The notes: generated from the sequence alone by a model not told the origin. 64,000 nt of DNA from Flavobacterium psychrophilum (GCA_945890865.1 CAMDDB010000004.1:124001-188000), one strand, 5' to 3'; positions 34,835 to 45,720 are shown, counted from the stretch's first letter. Made by a program: numbers and translations.

Positions 34835-35185
34835 TTAGAATTTAAGTCCAGCTTCTCTTGCGCCTTCAGCTAATGATTTCACACGTCCATGGTATAAATA
34901 CCCACCTCTATCAAAAGAGATTGTTGAAATACCTGCTTTAAGTGCTTTTTCAGCAACTAATTTCCCCACTGCTTTTGCAGTTTCAACGGCAGTTCCTTGA
35001 GCAACATCTTTATCTCTTGATGAAGCTGCAACTAAAGTTGTACCATTTACATCATCTATGATTTGTGCATAGATTTCTTTATTACTTCTGAATACAGAAA
35101 GTCTTGGTTGAGCAGCAGTTCCGCTTACAATCTTTCTGATTCTGAACTTAATTCTTTGTCTTCTTTCAGATTTCGTTAATGACAT
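34835..35185 (-). CDS. rplR: 50S ribosomal protein L18
   Basis: 116 residues. It binds 5S rRNA in the central protuberance. The sequence ends with the conserved [20 protein letters not shown] followed by REAGLKF. It lies 11 nt after rplF. Confidence 0.98.
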   Translation of the reverse strand: MSLTKSERRQRIKFRIRKIVSGTAAQPRLSVFRSNKEIYAQIIDDVNGTTLVAASSRDKDVAQGTAVETAKAVGKLVAEKALKAGISTISFDRGGYLYHGRVKSLAEGAREAGLKF

Positions 35186-35196
35186 AGTCTTACTTT

Positions 35197-35739
35197 TTAA
35201 GCTGATTTACCTGCTTTTCTTCTTAATTCTTCTCCAACAAACTTAACTCCTTTTCCTTTATAGGGTTCAGGTTTGCGGAAACCTCTGATCTTCGCAGCTA
35301 CTTGACCTAATAATTGTTTGTCGAATGATGATAATTTCACTATCGGATTTTTACCTTTTTCTGATACTGTTTCAAGAGTAACATCTTTTACAACTTCTAG
35401 AACGATGTTGTGAGAGAATCCTAAAGCTAAATCAAGTTTTTGTCCTTGATTTGATGCTCTATAACCTACTCCAACTAATTCTAATTCTTTTGTAAAACCT
35501 TCAGAAACACCAATAATCATGTTATTGATTAATGATCGATAAAGTCCGTGTTTCGCTCTCTCATCTTTATGATCTGATGAACGCTCTACGATAACATGGT
35601 TATCTTCGATTTTAACCGTTACATCAGAAAATTCTTGAGTAAGCTCGCCTAATTTTCCTTTAACTGTAACTACAGCATCTGTAATTTCTACAGTTACTCC
35701 TGCTGGAATTGCAATTGGATTTTTACCTATTCTTGACAT
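35197..35739 (-). CDS. rplF: 50S ribosomal protein L6
   Basis: 180 residues made of two similar L6 folds. The start is [20 protein letters not shown], and the second domain has the conserved [20 protein letters not shown]. It lies near the factor-binding site of the 50S subunit and is 16 nt after rpsH. Confidence 0.98.
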   Translation of the reverse strand: MSRIGKNPIAIPAGVTVEITDAVVTVKGKLGELTQEFSDVTVKIEDNHVIVERSSDHKDERAKHGLYRSLINNMIIGVSEGFTKELELVGVGYRASNQGQKLDLALGFSHNIVLEVVKDVTLETVSEKGKNPIVKLSSFDKQLLGQVAAKIRGFRKPEPYKGKGVKFVGEELRRKAGKSA

Positions 35740-35755
35740 TGTCTCGCCTTTATTA

Positions 35756-36154
35756 TTAATATACGTAACAAACTACTTCACCACCAACATTTAATTGCTT
35801 CGCTTGTTTTCCAGTCATCAATCCTTTTGATGTAGAAACAATAGCAATACCTAAACCGTTTAAGATTCTTGGAAGGTTTGAAGAACTTGCATATTTACGT
35901 AAACCTGGTTTACTAATTCTTTGGATATCTTTGATAACAGACTCTTTCGTGTCTTTATCGTATTTAAGTGCAATTTTGATTGAACCCTGAACCGAGTTGT
36001 CTTCAAATTTGTAACTTAAAATGTACCCTTGATCGAATAAAATTTTTGTGATTTCTTTCTTCATATTAGAAGCAGGGATTTCAACCACTTTGTGATTGGC
36101 TCGCACTGCATTTCTAACACGTGTTAGATAATCGGCAATTGGATCTGTATACAT
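35756..36154 (-). CDS. rpsH: 30S ribosomal protein S8
   Basis: 132 residues. It binds 16S rRNA helix 21 and in E. coli represses the spc operon. The start is [20 protein letters not shown], and the C-terminal [20 protein letters not shown] carries the RNA-binding residues. It is preceded by an unusually long gap (104 nt) with its own promoter and a hairpin, suggesting S8-linked control at this point. Confidence 0.98.
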   Translation of the reverse strand: MYTDPIADYLTRVRNAVRANHKVVEIPASNMKKEITKILFDQGYILSYKFEDNSVQGSIKIALKYDKDTKESVIKDIQRISKPGLRKYASSSNLPRILNGLGIAIVSTSKGLMTGKQAKQLNVGGEVVCYVY

Positions 36155-36174
36155 ATGTATAAATTTGCGATTAT

Positions 36175-36205
36175 GGTTTTCAAAAAGTACTCACTCATTG
36201 AACCT
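36175..36205 (-). promoter_or_regulatory. Leader hairpin before rpsH
   Basis: On the minus strand GGTTCAA pairs with TTGAAAACC (two extra bases bulged) around a 15-nt loop, in the leader between the internal promoter and the rpsH start. It is a candidate binding site for S8, by analogy with E. coli autoregulation; no S8 target consensus was tested. Confidence 0.4.
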
Positions 36206-36234
36206 TTAACCAATTAAACTTTTTATTTGGATTG

Positions 36235-36265
36235 CAAAAGTAATAACTTTTTGCGAGATTACCAA
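36235..36265 (-). promoter_or_regulatory. Internal promoter between rpsN and rpsH
   Basis: On the minus strand TTG (36263-36265, within the last codons of rpsN), 20 nt, and TACTTTTG (36235-36242). Both boxes match the Bacteroidota consensus. It would give rpsH and the genes after it a separate transcript with a leader of about 75 nt. Confidence 0.68.
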
Positions 36266-36528
36266 GATGCTTTTTTAACACCTGGAATTAATCCTTGGTT
36301 AGCCATTTCACGGAATGTAACTCGAGAAAGACCGAATTGACGCATATACCCTCTTGGTCTACCTGTTAATTTACAACGATTGTGTAAACGAATAGGAGAA
36401 GCATTTTTAGGTAATTTTTGCAATGCTTCAAAATCTCCAGCAGCTTTAAGCGCTTTTCTTTTTTCAGCATATTTGTCTACAACTGCTTGTCTCTTTACCT
36501 CACGGGCTTTCATTGATTCTTTAGCCAT
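36259..36528 (-). CDS. rpsN: 30S ribosomal protein S14, zinc-free type
   Basis: 89 residues. This is the longer C-minus form of S14: only one cysteine ([18 protein letters not shown]) and no C-x2-C zinc ribbon. It lies in the 30S head. It is 3 nt after rplE. Confidence 0.97.
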   Translation of the reverse strand: MAKESMKAREVKRQAVVDKYAEKRKALKAAGDFEALQKLPKNASPIRLHNRCKLTGRPRGYMRQFGLSRVTFREMANQGLIPGVKKASW

Positions 36529-36531
36529 ATC

Positions 36532-37083
36532 TTAATTCTTTTTAAAAGGTAATCCTAATTCCGCTAATAATGATTTTGCTTCTTTATCTGTTTGAGCAGA
36601 CGTTACGAAAGTAATATCAAAACCGGATATTTTATTTACTTTATCAATATCAATTTCTGGGAAAATGATTTGTTCTAAAACACCTAAGTTATAATTACCT
36701 CTTCCGTCAAAACCAGTAGATTTGATTCCGCTGAAATCTCTAACACGTGGTAATGATGATGTAATCAATCTGTCTAAGAATTCATACATTCTTTCGCCAC
36801 GTAACGTAACTTTTGCACCAATTGGCATCCCTTTTCTCAATTTAAAAGACGCAACGTCTTTTTTAGAGATGGTAGCTACGGCTTTTTGTCCCGTAATTTT
36901 TGACATTTCTTCAACAGCATAGTCTACTAACTTTTTGTCAGATACAGCTGCACCAACACCACGGCTTACAATAATTTTTTCAAGTTTAGGAACTTGCATT
37001 ACATTTTTGTAACCGAATTCTTCTTTAAGAGCTGCAATTACTCTGCTCTTATATTCTTCTTTTAGTCTAGGAATATATGCCAT
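36532..37083 (-). CDS. rplE: 50S ribosomal protein L5
   Basis: 183 residues. It binds 5S rRNA and contacts the P-site tRNA. The start is [20 protein letters not shown], and [21 protein letters not shown] plus the C-terminal [20 protein letters not shown] are typical. It is 2 nt after rplX. Confidence 0.98.
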   Translation of the reverse strand: MAYIPRLKEEYKSRVIAALKEEFGYKNVMQVPKLEKIIVSRGVGAAVSDKKLVDYAVEEMSKITGQKAVATISKKDVASFKLRKGMPIGAKVTLRGERMYEFLDRLITSSLPRVRDFSGIKSTGFDGRGNYNLGVLEQIIFPEIDIDKVNKISGFDITFVTSAQTDKEAKSLLAELGLPFKKN

Positions 37084-37085
37084 AA

Positions 37086-37400
37086 CTATAATACTTGATT
37101 AGATTTTTTTGAAAATCTCACTTTCTTGTCTCCTTCTTGTTTGAAACCAACTTTAGTCACTTCTTTTGACTTTGGGTCAATTAAAGACAAATTTGACACA
37201 TGAATAGGAGCTTCTTTTTTTACGATTCCTCCTTGAGGATTTTTTGCACTTGGTTTGGTATGTTTTGAAACCATGTTCACTCCTTCAACAATCGCTTTGT
37301 TTTTCTCACGAAGAACACGTACAATTTTACCTTCAGAACCTTTGTGGTCTCCAGCAATAACTCTTACGATATCTCCTGATTTTATTTTTAGCTTTATCAT
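37086..37400 (-). CDS. rplX: 50S ribosomal protein L24
   Basis: 104 residues. It is an early assembly protein near the exit tunnel. The KOW motif ([20 protein letters not shown]) at the N-terminus and [20 protein letters not shown] are conserved. It is 11 nt after rplN. Confidence 0.98.
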   Translation of the reverse strand: MIKLKIKSGDIVRVIAGDHKGSEGKIVRVLREKNKAIVEGVNMVSKHTKPSAKNPQGGIVKKEAPIHVSNLSLIDPKSKEVTKVGFKQEGDKKVRFSKKSNQVL

Positions 37401-37411
37401 TTGTATAAGTA

Positions 37412-37780
37412 TTAAAGCACTTCTGGTGCTAATGATACAATTTTCATGAATTGTTTTTCACGAAGTTCTCTGGCAACCGGACCAAAAACACGAGTTCCTC
37501 TCATTTCTCCTGCAGCGTTTAACAATACACATGCGTTATCGTCAAAACGGATATAAGATCCATCAGCTCTTCTCACTTCTTTTTTGGTACGTACAACAAC
37601 TGCAGTTGAAACCGCTCCTTTTTTAACGTTTCCGTTTGGAGTAGCGTCTTTAATTGAAACTACAATTTTGTCACCAACAGAGGCATAACGACGTTTCGTT
37701 CCTCCTAAAACACGGATCGTAAGTACTTCTTTCGCTCCTGTGTTATCTGCTACTTTTAATCTTGACTCTTGTTGTACCAT
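37412..37780 (-). CDS. rplN: 50S ribosomal protein L14
   Basis: 122 residues, the standard length. It starts [20 protein letters not shown] and has the conserved [20 protein letters not shown] end. It forms an intersubunit bridge. It lies 2 nt after rpsQ. Confidence 0.98.
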
Positions 37781-37782
37781 AA

Positions 37783-38040
37783 TTACTTAGCTCTTTCAAT
37801 GATTTCAACTAATCTCCAACATTTTGATTTTGATAAAGGTCGTGTTTCCATGATCTTTACTGTATCGCCAATATTGCAATCGTTTGTTTCGTCGTGCGCA
37901 ACATATTTCTTTGTTTTCAACACGAACTTACCGTATAACGGGTGTTTCACTTTTGTAGTTTGTGACACAACAATAGATTTTTCCATTTTGTTTGATGTCA
38001 CCACACCAATTCTTTCTTTTCTTAAATTTCTTTTTTCCAT
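37783..38040 (-). CDS. rpsQ: 30S ribosomal protein S17
   Basis: 85 residues forming an OB fold. It is a primary 16S rRNA binder with the conserved [14 protein letters not shown] and [21 protein letters not shown]. It is 17 nt after rpmC. Confidence 0.98.
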   Translation of the reverse strand: MEKRNLRKERIGVVTSNKMEKSIVVSQTTKVKHPLYGKFVLKTKKYVAHDETNDCNIGDTVKIMETRPLSKSKCWRLVEIIERAK

Positions 38041-38057
38041 CTTTCAGCAGAATACAA

Positions 38058-38249
38058 TTATTGTAACTCTCTTTTAGTTAACTCTGTGTGTAATCTCGCA
38101 ACAGATCTTCTTAAACTTCTCAATTGAAGTGGATTTTGGATCGGCGAAATAGCGTGAGCATTTTTTAGGTCGGTATACGTTTTCTTTAACTGACTAAGTT
38201 GTGTTTGTAACTCAGCTGCAGATAGATCTTTAATTTCTGATTGTTTCAT
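38058..38249 (-). CDS. rpmC: 50S ribosomal protein L29
   Basis: 63 residues as two long helices, near the tunnel exit where signal recognition particle and trigger factor dock. The start is MKQSEIKDLSAAELQTQLSQ. It is 12 nt after rplP. Confidence 0.97.
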   Translation of the reverse strand: MKQSEIKDLSAAELQTQLSQLKKTYTDLKNAHAISPIQNPLQLRSLRRSVARLHTELTKRELQ

Positions 38250-38261
38250 AATAAATTTTGA

Positions 38262-38681
38262 TTATGCTTCGAAATCTCTAGCAACGATAAACTTAGTTTT
38301 AACAGGAAGTTTTTGAGCTGCAAGACGCAATGCCTCTTTTGCAACGGATAGAGGAACTCCTCCAACTTCAAACATAATTTTACCAGGTTTAACAACTGCA
38401 GCCCAATATTCAACTGCACCTTTACCTTTACCCATACGTACTTCTAATGGTTTCTTTGTAATAGGTTTATCTGGAAATATTTTGATCCACAATTGACCTT
38501 CTCTTTTCATAAAACGTGTCGCTGCAATACGAGCTGCTTCAATTTGACGAGAAGTAATAAATGAAGAATCTAAAGATTTGATACCAAACATTCCATTTGA
38601 AAGCTCGTGTCCTCTTTGAGAAACGCCTTTCATTCTACCTTTCTGTACCTTACGGTATTTTGTTCTTTTAGGCTGTAACAT
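38262..38681 (-). CDS. rplP: 50S ribosomal protein L16
   Basis: 139 residues. It organises the A-site region of the 50S subunit. The start [19 protein letters not shown] and the conserved [20 protein letters not shown] are present, and the arginine site modified by YcfD-type hydroxylases lies in this loop. It is 19 nt after rpsC. Confidence 0.98.
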   Translation of the reverse strand: MLQPKRTKYRKVQKGRMKGVSQRGHELSNGMFGIKSLDSSFITSRQIEAARIAATRFMKREGQLWIKIFPDKPITKKPLEVRMGKGKGAVEYWAAVVKPGKIMFEVGGVPLSVAKEALRLAAQKLPVKTKFIVARDFEA

Positions 38682-38700
38682 TTTTCTTTAGTTTAAATAA

Positions 38701-39432
38701 TTACTTTCTTTTGCGTGGGTTTGGTTTTCCATCTCTTTTGGGAGCAGGAGATCCTGAAGGCTTAGACTTTTGTTTGTCCATACCTACTAACGGAGAAAGA
38801 TCTCTTTTTCCATAAACCTCACCTTTCATTATCCATACTTTGATACCCATTCTACCATAAGTAGTATGTGCTTCAGCTAATGAATAATCAATATCAGCTC
38901 TGAAAGTTGACAAAGGAATTCTACCTTCTTTGAAATTTTCTGAACGGGCCATTTCTGCACCATTCAAACGACCAGAAATTTGTACTTTGATACCTTCAGC
39001 GTTCATACGCATAGCAGCAGCAATAGCCATTTTAATTGCTCTTCTGTATGAAATTCTACTTTCAATTTGACGGGCAATACTTGTACCTACTAAGTATGCA
39101 TCAAGTTCAGGTCTTTTAATTTCAAAGATGTTGATTTGAACTTCTTTGTCGGTAATTTTCTTAAGTTCTTCTTTCAACTTGTCTACCTCTTGGCCACCTT
39201 TTCCGATAATAATACCAGGTCTAGCAGTAGTGATAGTAACGGTTACAAGTTTTAAAGTTCTCTCGATAATTATTTTTGATACACTAGCTTTAGATAAACG
39301 TGCATGGATATACTTTCTGATTTTGTAATCTTCAGCGATTTTATCACCGTAGTCATTACCTCCATACCAGTTTGAGTCCCATCCTCTGATGATACCAAGT
39401 CTATTTCCTATTGGATTTGTCTTTTGTCCCAT
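38701..39432 (-). CDS. rpsC: 30S ribosomal protein S3
   Basis: 243 residues. It sits at the mRNA entry with helicase function. The KH domain ([20 protein letters not shown]) and the C-terminal domain ([36 protein letters not shown]) are followed by a proline/lysine-rich tail. It is 8 nt after rplV. Confidence 0.98.
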   Translation of the reverse strand: MGQKTNPIGNRLGIIRGWDSNWYGGNDYGDKIAEDYKIRKYIHARLSKASVSKIIIERTLKLVTVTITTARPGIIIGKGGQEVDKLKEELKKITDKEVQINIFEIKRPELDAYLVGTSIARQIESRISYRRAIKMAIAAAMRMNAEGIKVQISGRLNGAEMARSENFKEGRIPLSTFRADIDYSLAEAHTTYGRMGIKVWIMKGEVYGKRDLSPLVGMDKQKSKPSGSPAPKRDGKPNPRKRK

Positions 39433-39440
39433 ACTGTTTA

Positions 39441-39851
39441 TTAATTGCTTTGTGTGTTATTATTTGATCCTAACACGATGGTTACGTGATTAGAACGTTT
39501 TCTAATTCTGTGTGCACGACCTTGTGGAGCTGGACGAAGTCTTTTCAACATCATTCCACCATCTACTGTAATCGTTTTTACAAATAAGCCTGCTTCTTCT
39601 AAATTAGCATCTTCGTTTTTCTGTACATAATTATTTATGGCAGATAACAACAATTTCTCTAATTTTCTTGAAGCTTCTTTTTGACTAAATCTTAATATAT
39701 TAAGCGCTAATTCAACTTTCTGACCTCTTACTAAATCTGCTACTAAACGCATCTTTCTAGGTGAAGTTGGACAGTTATTTAATTTAGCAAAAGCAACTTG
39801 TTTTTTTGCTTCTTTAGTCTGCTCTGCTCTTTCTCTTTTACGAACTCCCAT
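39441..39851 (-). CDS. rplV: 50S ribosomal protein L22
   Basis: 136 residues. A long beta hairpin lines the exit tunnel ([20 protein letters not shown]), which is the site of macrolide resistance changes in other bacteria, and it looks normal here. It is 9 nt after rpsS. Confidence 0.98.
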   Translation of the reverse strand: MGVRKRERAEQTKEAKKQVAFAKLNNCPTSPRKMRLVADLVRGQKVELALNILRFSQKEASRKLEKLLLSAINNYVQKNEDANLEEAGLFVKTITVDGGMMLKRLRPAPQGRAHRIRKRSNHVTIVLGSNNNTQSN

Positions 39852-39860
39852 AGCTTCCTA

Positions 39861-40139
39861 TTATTTTTTACCTTTATTTTTTGCTCCAGCATGACCTCTA
39901 AAAGATCGTGTTGGTGAAAACTCTCCTAATTTGTGTCCTACCATGTTCTCAGTTACATAAACTGGAACAAATTGGCGACCATTGTGAACTGCGATTGTTT
40001 GTCCAACGAAATCTGGTGTAATCATAGATGCTCTAGACCAAGTCTTTACAACACCTTTATTACCACCTGCAATATTTTCTTGAACTTTCTTCTCTAATTT
40101 ATAGTGAACAAATGGTCCTTTTTTTAATGAACGTGCCAT
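39861..40139 (-). CDS. rpsS: 30S ribosomal protein S19
   Basis: 92 residues. It is a 30S head protein that contacts S13. It starts [20 protein letters not shown] and has the conserved [20 protein letters not shown] with [12 protein letters not shown]. It is 10 nt after rplB. Confidence 0.98.
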   Translation of the reverse strand: MARSLKKGPFVHYKLEKKVQENIAGGNKGVVKTWSRASMITPDFVGQTIAVHNGRQFVPVYVTENMVGHKLGEFSPTRSFRGHAGAKNKGKK

Positions 40140-40149
40140 GTCTATCTAA

Positions 40150-40974
40150 TTATTTCTTTCTACGTTCTACAATATACTTATTACTCGGGTTCACTTTAGA
40201 ACGAGTTCTATAACCTTTAGCAGGCAACCCTTTTCTAGAACGTGGATGACCTCCAGATGAACGACCTTCACCACCACCCATTGGGTGATCAACAGGGTTC
40301 ATTGCTACTGGTCTTGTTCTTGGTCTTCTACCTAACCATCTTGATCTACCAGCTTTTCCTGATACGATTAATTGGTGGTCTGAATTAGAAACAGCTCCAA
40401 TAGTTGCTGAACAAGTCAACAAGATTAATCTTGTTTCACCTGATGGCATTTTAATTGTTGCATATTTTCCGTCTCTTGCCATTAATTGAGCAAATGTTCC
40501 TGCAGAACGAGCAATAACAGCTCCTTGACCTGGTCGTAATTCGATACACGAAATAACAGTTCCTAGAGGAATTTTACTTAAAGGCATTGCATTTCCAATT
40601 TCTGGAGAAGCATCTTCACCTGAAACTACGGTTTGTCCTACTTGTAATCCATTTTGTGCAATGATGTAGGTTTTTGCTCCATCAGCATAGTACAATAATG
40701 AAATAAAAGCTGAACGATTTGGATCGTATTCGATTGTTTTTACTGCAGCTGGAATTCCAACTTTCGCTCTTTTAAAATCAATAATACGATACTTTTGTTT
40801 GTGACCACCGCCTGTATAACGCATGGTCATCTTTCCTTGACTATTTCTACCTCCAGAGTTTTTTTTCGGTGCGATCAATGAACGCTCCGGCTTATCAGTT
40901 GTAATAGTGTCAAAGCTATTCACAACTCTAAATCGCTGACCTGGGGTAATAGGTTTTAATTTTCTAACTGACAT
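40150..40974 (-). CDS. rplB: 50S ribosomal protein L2
   Basis: 274 residues. It is essential for subunit joining and peptidyl transfer. The OB and SH3-like domains are followed by the conserved [20 protein letters not shown] loop with the key histidine. It is 6 nt after rplW. Confidence 0.98.
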   Translation of the reverse strand: MSVRKLKPITPGQRFRVVNSFDTITTDKPERSLIAPKKNSGGRNSQGKMTMRYTGGGHKQKYRIIDFKRAKVGIPAAVKTIEYDPNRSAFISLLYYADGAKTYIIAQNGLQVGQTVVSGEDASPEIGNAMPLSKIPLGTVISCIELRPGQGAVIARSAGTFAQLMARDGKYATIKMPSGETRLILLTCSATIGAVSNSDHQLIVSGKAGRSRWLGRRPRTRPVAMNPVDHPMGGGEGRSSGGHPRSRKGLPAKGYRTRSKVNPSNKYIVERRKK

Positions 40975-40980
40975 TTTCTA

Positions 40981-41271
40981 TTAGATATTGGTATAAAAAT
41001 CTATTGTTTCTCCCTCTTTAACTTGAACAACTGCTTTTTTATAAGCATTTGTTTTTCCACTGATTAAACCACTTTTGGTATATTTAACATTTCTATCAGC
41101 TCTGTAATTCATTGTATTTACTGCTACTACATTCACACCAAAAGTTGCTTCAACAGCATTTTTGATTTGAATTTTGTTAGCATTTTTATCAACTACAAAA
41201 CCAAAACGGTTAAAAATTTCACCATCTTTAGTTATTTTTTCAGTTATGATTGGCTTAATTATGATACTCAT
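40981..41271 (-). CDS. rplW: 50S ribosomal protein L23
   Basis: 96 residues. It is the docking site for trigger factor and signal recognition particle at the tunnel exit. The conserved IIKPIITEKITKDGE and the loop region VNTMNYRADRNVKYTKSG are seen. It is 7 nt after rplD. Confidence 0.97.
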   Translation of the reverse strand: MSIIIKPIITEKITKDGEIFNRFGFVVDKNANKIQIKNAVEATFGVNVVAVNTMNYRADRNVKYTKSGLISGKTNAYKKAVVQVKEGETIDFYTNI

Positions 41272-41278
41272 AATCTTC

Positions 41279-41908
41279 TTATTTACTTAAATTAGCTTCA
41301 ATTCCGTCTAAAGCACCCTCTAAAAGGACTAAGCTTTTTGCATTTAAAATCGCATAAGTACTTAATTCTGAGGTAGTTACAACGCTAGACGCCTTTAAAT
41401 TTCGTGACGACAAATATACATTTTTATTTGAATCTCCCAACACAAATAAAGATTTTTTATTCTCTAAACCTAAAGATTTCAATACGTTAATGAAATTTTT
41501 AGTGTTTGGTGCTTCAAATGTAAAGTCTTCCACTACCATCAAATTAGACTCTTTTACTTTCAAAGAAAAAGCCGATTTACGTGCTAATCTTTTTAAGTTT
41601 TTGTTCAATTTGAATGAATAGCTTCTAGGTCTTGGTCCAAAAACAGTACCTCCACCTTTAAACAAAGGGTTTTTTGCAGATCCAGCACGAGCTGTACCTG
41701 TTCCTTTTTGTTTTTTGATTTTACGAGTACTTCCAGCGACTTCAGCTCTTTCTTTAGCTTTATGGTTTCCTTGTCTTTGATTTGCTAAGTATTGCTTAAC
41801 ATCAAGATAAACCGCATGCTTATTAGGCTCAATTGCGAAAACTGAATCAGAAAGTTGAACTTTTCTTCCAGTTTCTTTTCCGTTGATATCTAAAACTTTT
41901 ACTTCCAT
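41279..41908 (-). CDS. rplD: 50S ribosomal protein L4
   Basis: 209 residues from the ATG at 41908 ([20 protein letters not shown]). This ATG overlaps the rplC stop codon by one base (TAATG), suggesting translational coupling; a longer frame would begin inside rplC. The tunnel loop (KIKKQKGTGTARAGSAKNPL) is conserved. In E. coli L4 controls the S10 operon through its leader, and a leader hairpin before rplC here (42563-42590) could be related. Confidence 0.97.
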   Translation of the reverse strand: MEVKVLDINGKETGRKVQLSDSVFAIEPNKHAVYLDVKQYLANQRQGNHKAKERAEVAGSTRKIKKQKGTGTARAGSAKNPLFKGGGTVFGPRPRSYSFKLNKNLKRLARKSAFSLKVKESNLMVVEDFTFEAPNTKNFINVLKSLGLENKKSLFVLGDSNKNVYLSSRNLKASSVVTTSELSTYAILNAKSLVLLEGALDGIEANLSK

Positions 41909-42525
41909 TACTTCTGAATGATTACATAAGAGTTTTTGTGACCTGGAACACAACCTTTTATTACTAAAAGATTTTTCTCCCCTACCACTTTTAAAACTCT
42001 AAGGTTTTGTACTGTTACATTATCTCCTCCCATTCTTCCAGCCATACGCATTCCTTTGAATACTCTAGATGGATAAGATGAAGCTCCTACAGAACCTGGC
42101 GCTCTTAAACGATTGTGTTGACCGTGTGTCGCTTGTCCAACACCGCCAAACCCATGACGTTTTACAACTCCTTGGAATCCTCTACCTTTAGAAACTCCTA
42201 AAACATCGACAAATTCACCTTCAGCGAATAAGTCAACGGCGATTACATCGCCTAATTTGTACTCCTCTTCAAAACCTTTGAATTCAATGACTTTTTTCTT
42301 TGCAGCTGTTCCCGCTTTCTTAAAGTGACCTAACTCAGCTTTAATAGAACGTTTTTCTGCTTTGTCATCGAAACCTAATTGAAGGGCAGAATATCCGTCT
42401 ACTTCAATGGTTCTGACTTGGGTAACAACGCATGGACCACACTCAATAACGGTACATGGAATGTTTTTTCCATTCTCGTCAAAGATGCTTGTCATGCCAA
42501 TTTTTCTTCCGATTAACCCAGACAT
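41908..42525 (-). CDS. rplC: 50S ribosomal protein L3
   Basis: 205 residues. It helps shape the peptidyl-transferase centre. The start [20 protein letters not shown] and the central [20 protein letters not shown] with [14 protein letters not shown] (methylated glutamine site in other bacteria) are typical. It follows a 233-nt gap after rpsJ that carries a terminator, a strong promoter and a leader hairpin, so it begins a separate transcription unit. Confidence 0.98.
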   Translation of the reverse strand: MSGLIGRKIGMTSIFDENGKNIPCTVIECGPCVVTQVRTIEVDGYSALQLGFDDKAEKRSIKAELGHFKKAGTAAKKKVIEFKGFEEEYKLGDVIAVDLFAEGEFVDVLGVSKGRGFQGVVKRHGFGGVGQATHGQHNRLRAPGSVGASSYPSRVFKGMRMAGRMGGDNVTVQNLRVLKVVGEKNLLVIKGCVPGHKNSYVIIQK

Positions 42526-42562
42526 ATTAAACTTATTAATTAATTAAACTCTTGTTTTTTAC

Positions 42563-42590
42563 AATAAATAGTACATGCACACTACTTATT
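42563..42590 (-). promoter_or_regulatory. Leader hairpin before rplC
   Basis: On the minus strand AATAAGTAGT pairs with ACTATTTATT (10 bp, one G-U) around an 8-nt loop GTGCATGT. It lies in the leader between the rplC promoter (42600-42631) and the rplC start, about 40 nt before the ATG. It has no U-tract, so it is more likely a protein-binding or translational control site than a terminator. Confidence 0.5.
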
Positions 42591-42599
42591 TTGAGGGTG

Positions 42600-42631
42600 C
42601 AAATATATAAATTATTTTTTAATTATCGCAA
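42600..42631 (-). promoter_or_regulatory. Promoter of rplC and the S10-type genes
   Basis: On the minus strand TTG (42629-42631, preceded by more T), 21 nt, and TATATTTG (42600-42607), a full match to the Bacteroidota consensus. Expected leader is about 68 nt. Confidence 0.8.
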
Positions 42632-42691
42632 AAATAATCAGTTAAGGTAAATTTCCCTGAAAATAAAGACATACCCCCTAATTTTGACAAG

Positions 42692-42728
42692 AAAAAAACC
42701 GTAATGCTTAAAAAACATTAACGGTTTT
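42692..42728 (-). terminator. Terminator of the str operon, after rpsJ
   Basis: Arms AAAAAACCGTTAATG and CATTACGGTTTTTT (one base bulged) form a stem followed on the minus strand by a T-run. It is about 30 nt after the rpsJ stop and separates rpsL-rpsG-fusA-rpsJ from rplC onwards. Confidence 0.82.
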
Positions 42729-42758
42729 TTCTGTATTGCGATGTTGCAATCTAAATCA

Positions 42759-43064
42759 CTAAACTTTGATTTCTACTTCTACTCCACTAGGTAATTCTAA
42801 TTTCATTAAAGCATCGATCGTTTTTGAAGATGAACTGTAGATATCTAACAATCTCTTGTATGAACTTAATTCGAATTGCTCTCTTGATTTTTTATTAACG
42901 TGTGGAGAACGTAATACGGTAAAAATCTTTTTGTGTGTTGGTAATGGAATTGGACCTGTTACCACAGCACCTGTGCTTTTTACTGTTTTTACAATCTTCT
43001 CAGCAGACTTGTCTACTAAATTGTGATCGTAAGATTTTAATTTTATTCTGATTTTTTGACTCAT
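42759..43064 (-). CDS. rpsJ: 30S ribosomal protein S10
   Basis: 101 residues. It is a 30S head protein and, as NusE, a partner of NusB/NusG in antitermination. The start is [20 protein letters not shown] and the conserved [20 protein letters not shown] loop is present. It belongs to the str transcript (11 nt after fusA) instead of opening the S10 cluster. Confidence 0.98.
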   Translation of the reverse strand: MSQKIRIKLKSYDHNLVDKSAEKIVKTVKSTGAVVTGPIPLPTHKKIFTVLRSPHVNKKSREQFELSSYKRLLDIYSSSSKTIDALMKLELPSGVEVEIKV

Positions 43065-43075
43065 TTTCTTAAAAA

Positions 43076-45232
43076 TTAAGCGTTACCTTTTGCTTTTTTG
43101 ATTACAGCTTCTGAAATATTAGAAGGTGTTTCTGCATAATGTGAAAACTCCATTGTAGAAGTTGCTCTACCCGATGATAATGTTCTTAATGTAGTAACAT
43201 ATCCAAACATTTCAGATAATGGCACATCTGCTTTTATTGTTTTTGCACCATTTCTATCACCCATATCATTTACTTGACCTCTACGACGGTTCAAGTCACC
43301 CACGATATCCCCCATATTTTCTTCTGGAGTAATAACCTCGATTTTCATGATTGGTTCAAGAATAACAGCTCCTGCAGCACGACCAACTTCTTTATATCCC
43401 ATTTTAGCCGCTAATTCGAAAGACAATGCATCCGAATCCACAGGGTGGAAAGATCCGTCTAATAAAGTTACTTTTAAACTATCTACTGCATATCCTGCTA
43501 AAGGACCTGCTTTCATAGCTTCTTTGAAACCTTTTTCAACAGAAGGAATATATTCTTTTGGTACGTTACCCCCTTTTACTTCATTCACAAACTGTAATCC
43601 CATAGGAGCTTTACCATCTACTAAATCAGCTGGCTCTAAACGGAATACGATATCACCAAATTTACCACGACCACCCGATTGTTTTTTGTAAACTTCTCTG
43701 TGTTGTGCTGATTTTGTGAATGCTTCTTTATATTCAACTTGTGGCTCACCTTGGTTTACCTCAACTTTAAACTCACGTTTCATACGATCTACCAGGATGT
43801 CTAAGTGTAACTCACCCATACCTGAAATAATCGTTTGACCTGAAGCCTCATCAGTTCTAACCGTAAATGTAGGATCTTCCTCAGCTAATTTAGCTAGAGC
43901 CATACCCATTTTATCTACGTCAGCTTTTGTTTTAGGTTCAATAGCAATACCAATTACAGGATCAGGGAATTTCATAGACTCAAGGATAATTGGGTGCTTT
44001 TCATCACACATCGTATCCCCAGTTTTGATATCTTTAAATCCTACAGCAGCTCCAATATCTCCAGCCTCAATATATTCGATTGGATTTTGTTTGTTAGCGT
44101 GCATTTGGTAAATACGTGAGATACGCTCTTTGTTTCCTGAACGGGTGTTCAAGATATAAGAACCTGCATCTAAACGACCTGAATAGGCACGGAAGAAAGC
44201 TAAACGACCTACATAAGGGTCAGTAGCAATTTTAAATGCTAAAGCTGCAAACGGCTCTTTTGGATCAGGACGACGTAAAATTTTCTTTTGATCTTCTTCT
44301 AATAAATCTAGATCATCAGGATGAATACCTACGATACCTTCTTTATCCATTGGAGATGGTAAGTATTTACATACTGCATCCAACATGAATTGAACTCCTT
44401 TGTTTTTGAATGAAGAACCAGCAATCATAGGAATGATAGCCATGTCGATAGTAGCAGCTCTTAAAGCAATGTTGATTTCTTCCTCTGTAATAGAGTTTTC
44501 ATCTTCCATATACTTGTCTAATAGATTATCATCATAATCTGCTACAGCTTCTATAAGAATAGATCTATATTCTTTCACTTCAGCTAACATATCTTCTGGA
44601 ATAGGCACAATGTCAAAAGTTGCCCCTTGCGTTTCGTCATGCCAAATAATAGCTTGGTTTTTTACTAAATCAACAACTCCTTTAAAGTCATTTTCTTCAC
44701 CAATTGGTAAAGTAATAGCAACAGCATTAGATTTTAACATATCTCTAACTTGTTGACAAACCATTAAGAAGTTAGAACCTTGACGGTCCATTTTGTTTAC
44801 GAATCCCATACGAGGAACTTTATATTGATCCGCTAATCTCCAGTTAGTTTCAGATTGTGGCTCAACACCATCAACTGCACTAAATAAAAATACCAAACCA
44901 TCTAATACACGTAACGAACGGTTTACCTCAACTGTAAAGTCTACGTGCCCCGGTGTATCAATTATATTAAAGTGATACGGTAATGTTTCTGGCAATACTT
45001 TTCCTTGCTCTGTTGGGAAATTCCATTCACAAGTAGTTGCAGCAGAGGTAATGGTAATACCTCTTTCTTGCTCTTGTGCCATCCAGTCCATTGTTGCAGC
45101 ACCATCGTGCACTTCACCAATTTTGTGTGATTTTCCAGTGTAGAATAAAATACGCTCAGTTGTTGTTGTTTTACCAGCATCAATGTGAGCAGCAATTCCA
45201 ATATTTCTTGTATATTTTAAATCTCTAGCCAT
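43076..45232 (-). CDS. fusA: Elongation factor G
   Basis: 718 residues. It is the GTPase that drives tRNA-mRNA translocation. The G1 motif [15 protein letters not shown], switch region [19 protein letters not shown] and NKMD are in the first 290 residues, then domains II-V follow with [18 protein letters not shown] and a C-terminal [20 protein letters not shown]. It follows rpsG by 11 nt. Confidence 0.98.
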   Translation of the reverse strand: MARDLKYTRNIGIAAHIDAGKTTTTERILFYTGKSHKIGEVHDGAATMDWMAQEQERGITITSAATTCEWNFPTEQGKVLPETLPYHFNIIDTPGHVDFTVEVNRSLRVLDGLVFLFSAVDGVEPQSETNWRLADQYKVPRMGFVNKMDRQGSNFLMVCQQVRDMLKSNAVAITLPIGEENDFKGVVDLVKNQAIIWHDETQGATFDIVPIPEDMLAEVKEYRSILIEAVADYDDNLLDKYMEDENSITEEEINIALRAATIDMAIIPMIAGSSFKNKGVQFMLDAVCKYLPSPMDKEGIVGIHPDDLDLLEEDQKKILRRPDPKEPFAALAFKIATDPYVGRLAFFRAYSGRLDAGSYILNTRSGNKERISRIYQMHANKQNPIEYIEAGDIGAAVGFKDIKTGDTMCDEKHPIILESMKFPDPVIGIAIEPKTKADVDKMGMALAKLAEEDPTFTVRTDEASGQTIISGMGELHLDILVDRMKREFKVEVNQGEPQVEYKEAFTKSAQHREVYKKQSGGRGKFGDIVFRLEPADLVDGKAPMGLQFVNEVKGGNVPKEYIPSVEKGFKEAMKAGPLAGYAVDSLKVTLLDGSFHPVDSDALSFELAAKMGYKEVGRAAGAVILEPIMKIEVITPEENMGDIVGDLNRRRGQVNDMGDRNGAKTIKADVPLSEMFGYVTTLRTLSSGRATSTMEFSHYAETPSNISEAVIKKAKGNA

Positions 45233-45243
45233 TTCTGTACGAA

Positions 45244-45720
45244 TTAAAATCTAAAATGAGAGAATGCTTTATTAGCATCTGCCATTTTGTGAGTATCCAT
45301 TCTTTTCTTAACAGCAGCACCTTCTTCTTTAGCAGCAGCTAAAATTTCAGAAGCTAATTTACCTGCCATTGATTTTTCGTTTCTTCTTCTTGCATATAAA
45401 ATCATCCATTTGATAGCGTATGAAATTTTTCTATCTGGACGAATTTGCATTGGAATTTGGAACGTAGCTCCACCCACTCTGCGTGAACGAACTTCTACGT
45501 GAGGCATAACATTTGTTAATGCATCTTTCCATACTTCTAAAGCAGATTTTTCTGCATCTTGCTTTTTAGTTTCTACGATCTCTAATGCATCATAAAATAC
45601 TTTAAAAGCTGTTGATTTTTTACCATCCCACATTAAGTTGTTTACAAAACGTGTAACTAACTGATCGTTAAATTTTGGATCTGGTAAAAGTGGTCTTTTT
45701 TTGGCCGCTCTTTTTCTCAT
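45244..45720 (-). CDS. rpsG: 30S ribosomal protein S7
   Basis: 158 residues. It starts assembly of the 30S head and contacts the E-site tRNA. The sequence has [20 protein letters not shown], then [20 protein letters not shown]. It lies 29 nt after rpsL and 11 nt before fusA. Confidence 0.98.
   Translation of the reverse strand: MRKRAAKKRPLLPDPKFNDQLVTRFVNNLMWDGKKSTAFKVFYDALEIVETKKQDAEKSALEVWKDALTNVMPHVEVRSRRVGGATFQIPMQIRPDRKISYAIKWMILYARRRNEKSMAGKLASEILAAAKEEGAAVKKRMDTHKMADANKAFSHFRF

Noticed and set aside
41909..41953. An upstream extension of rplD
   Set aside because: It lies inside rplC, and L4 family members begin at [11 protein letters not shown].
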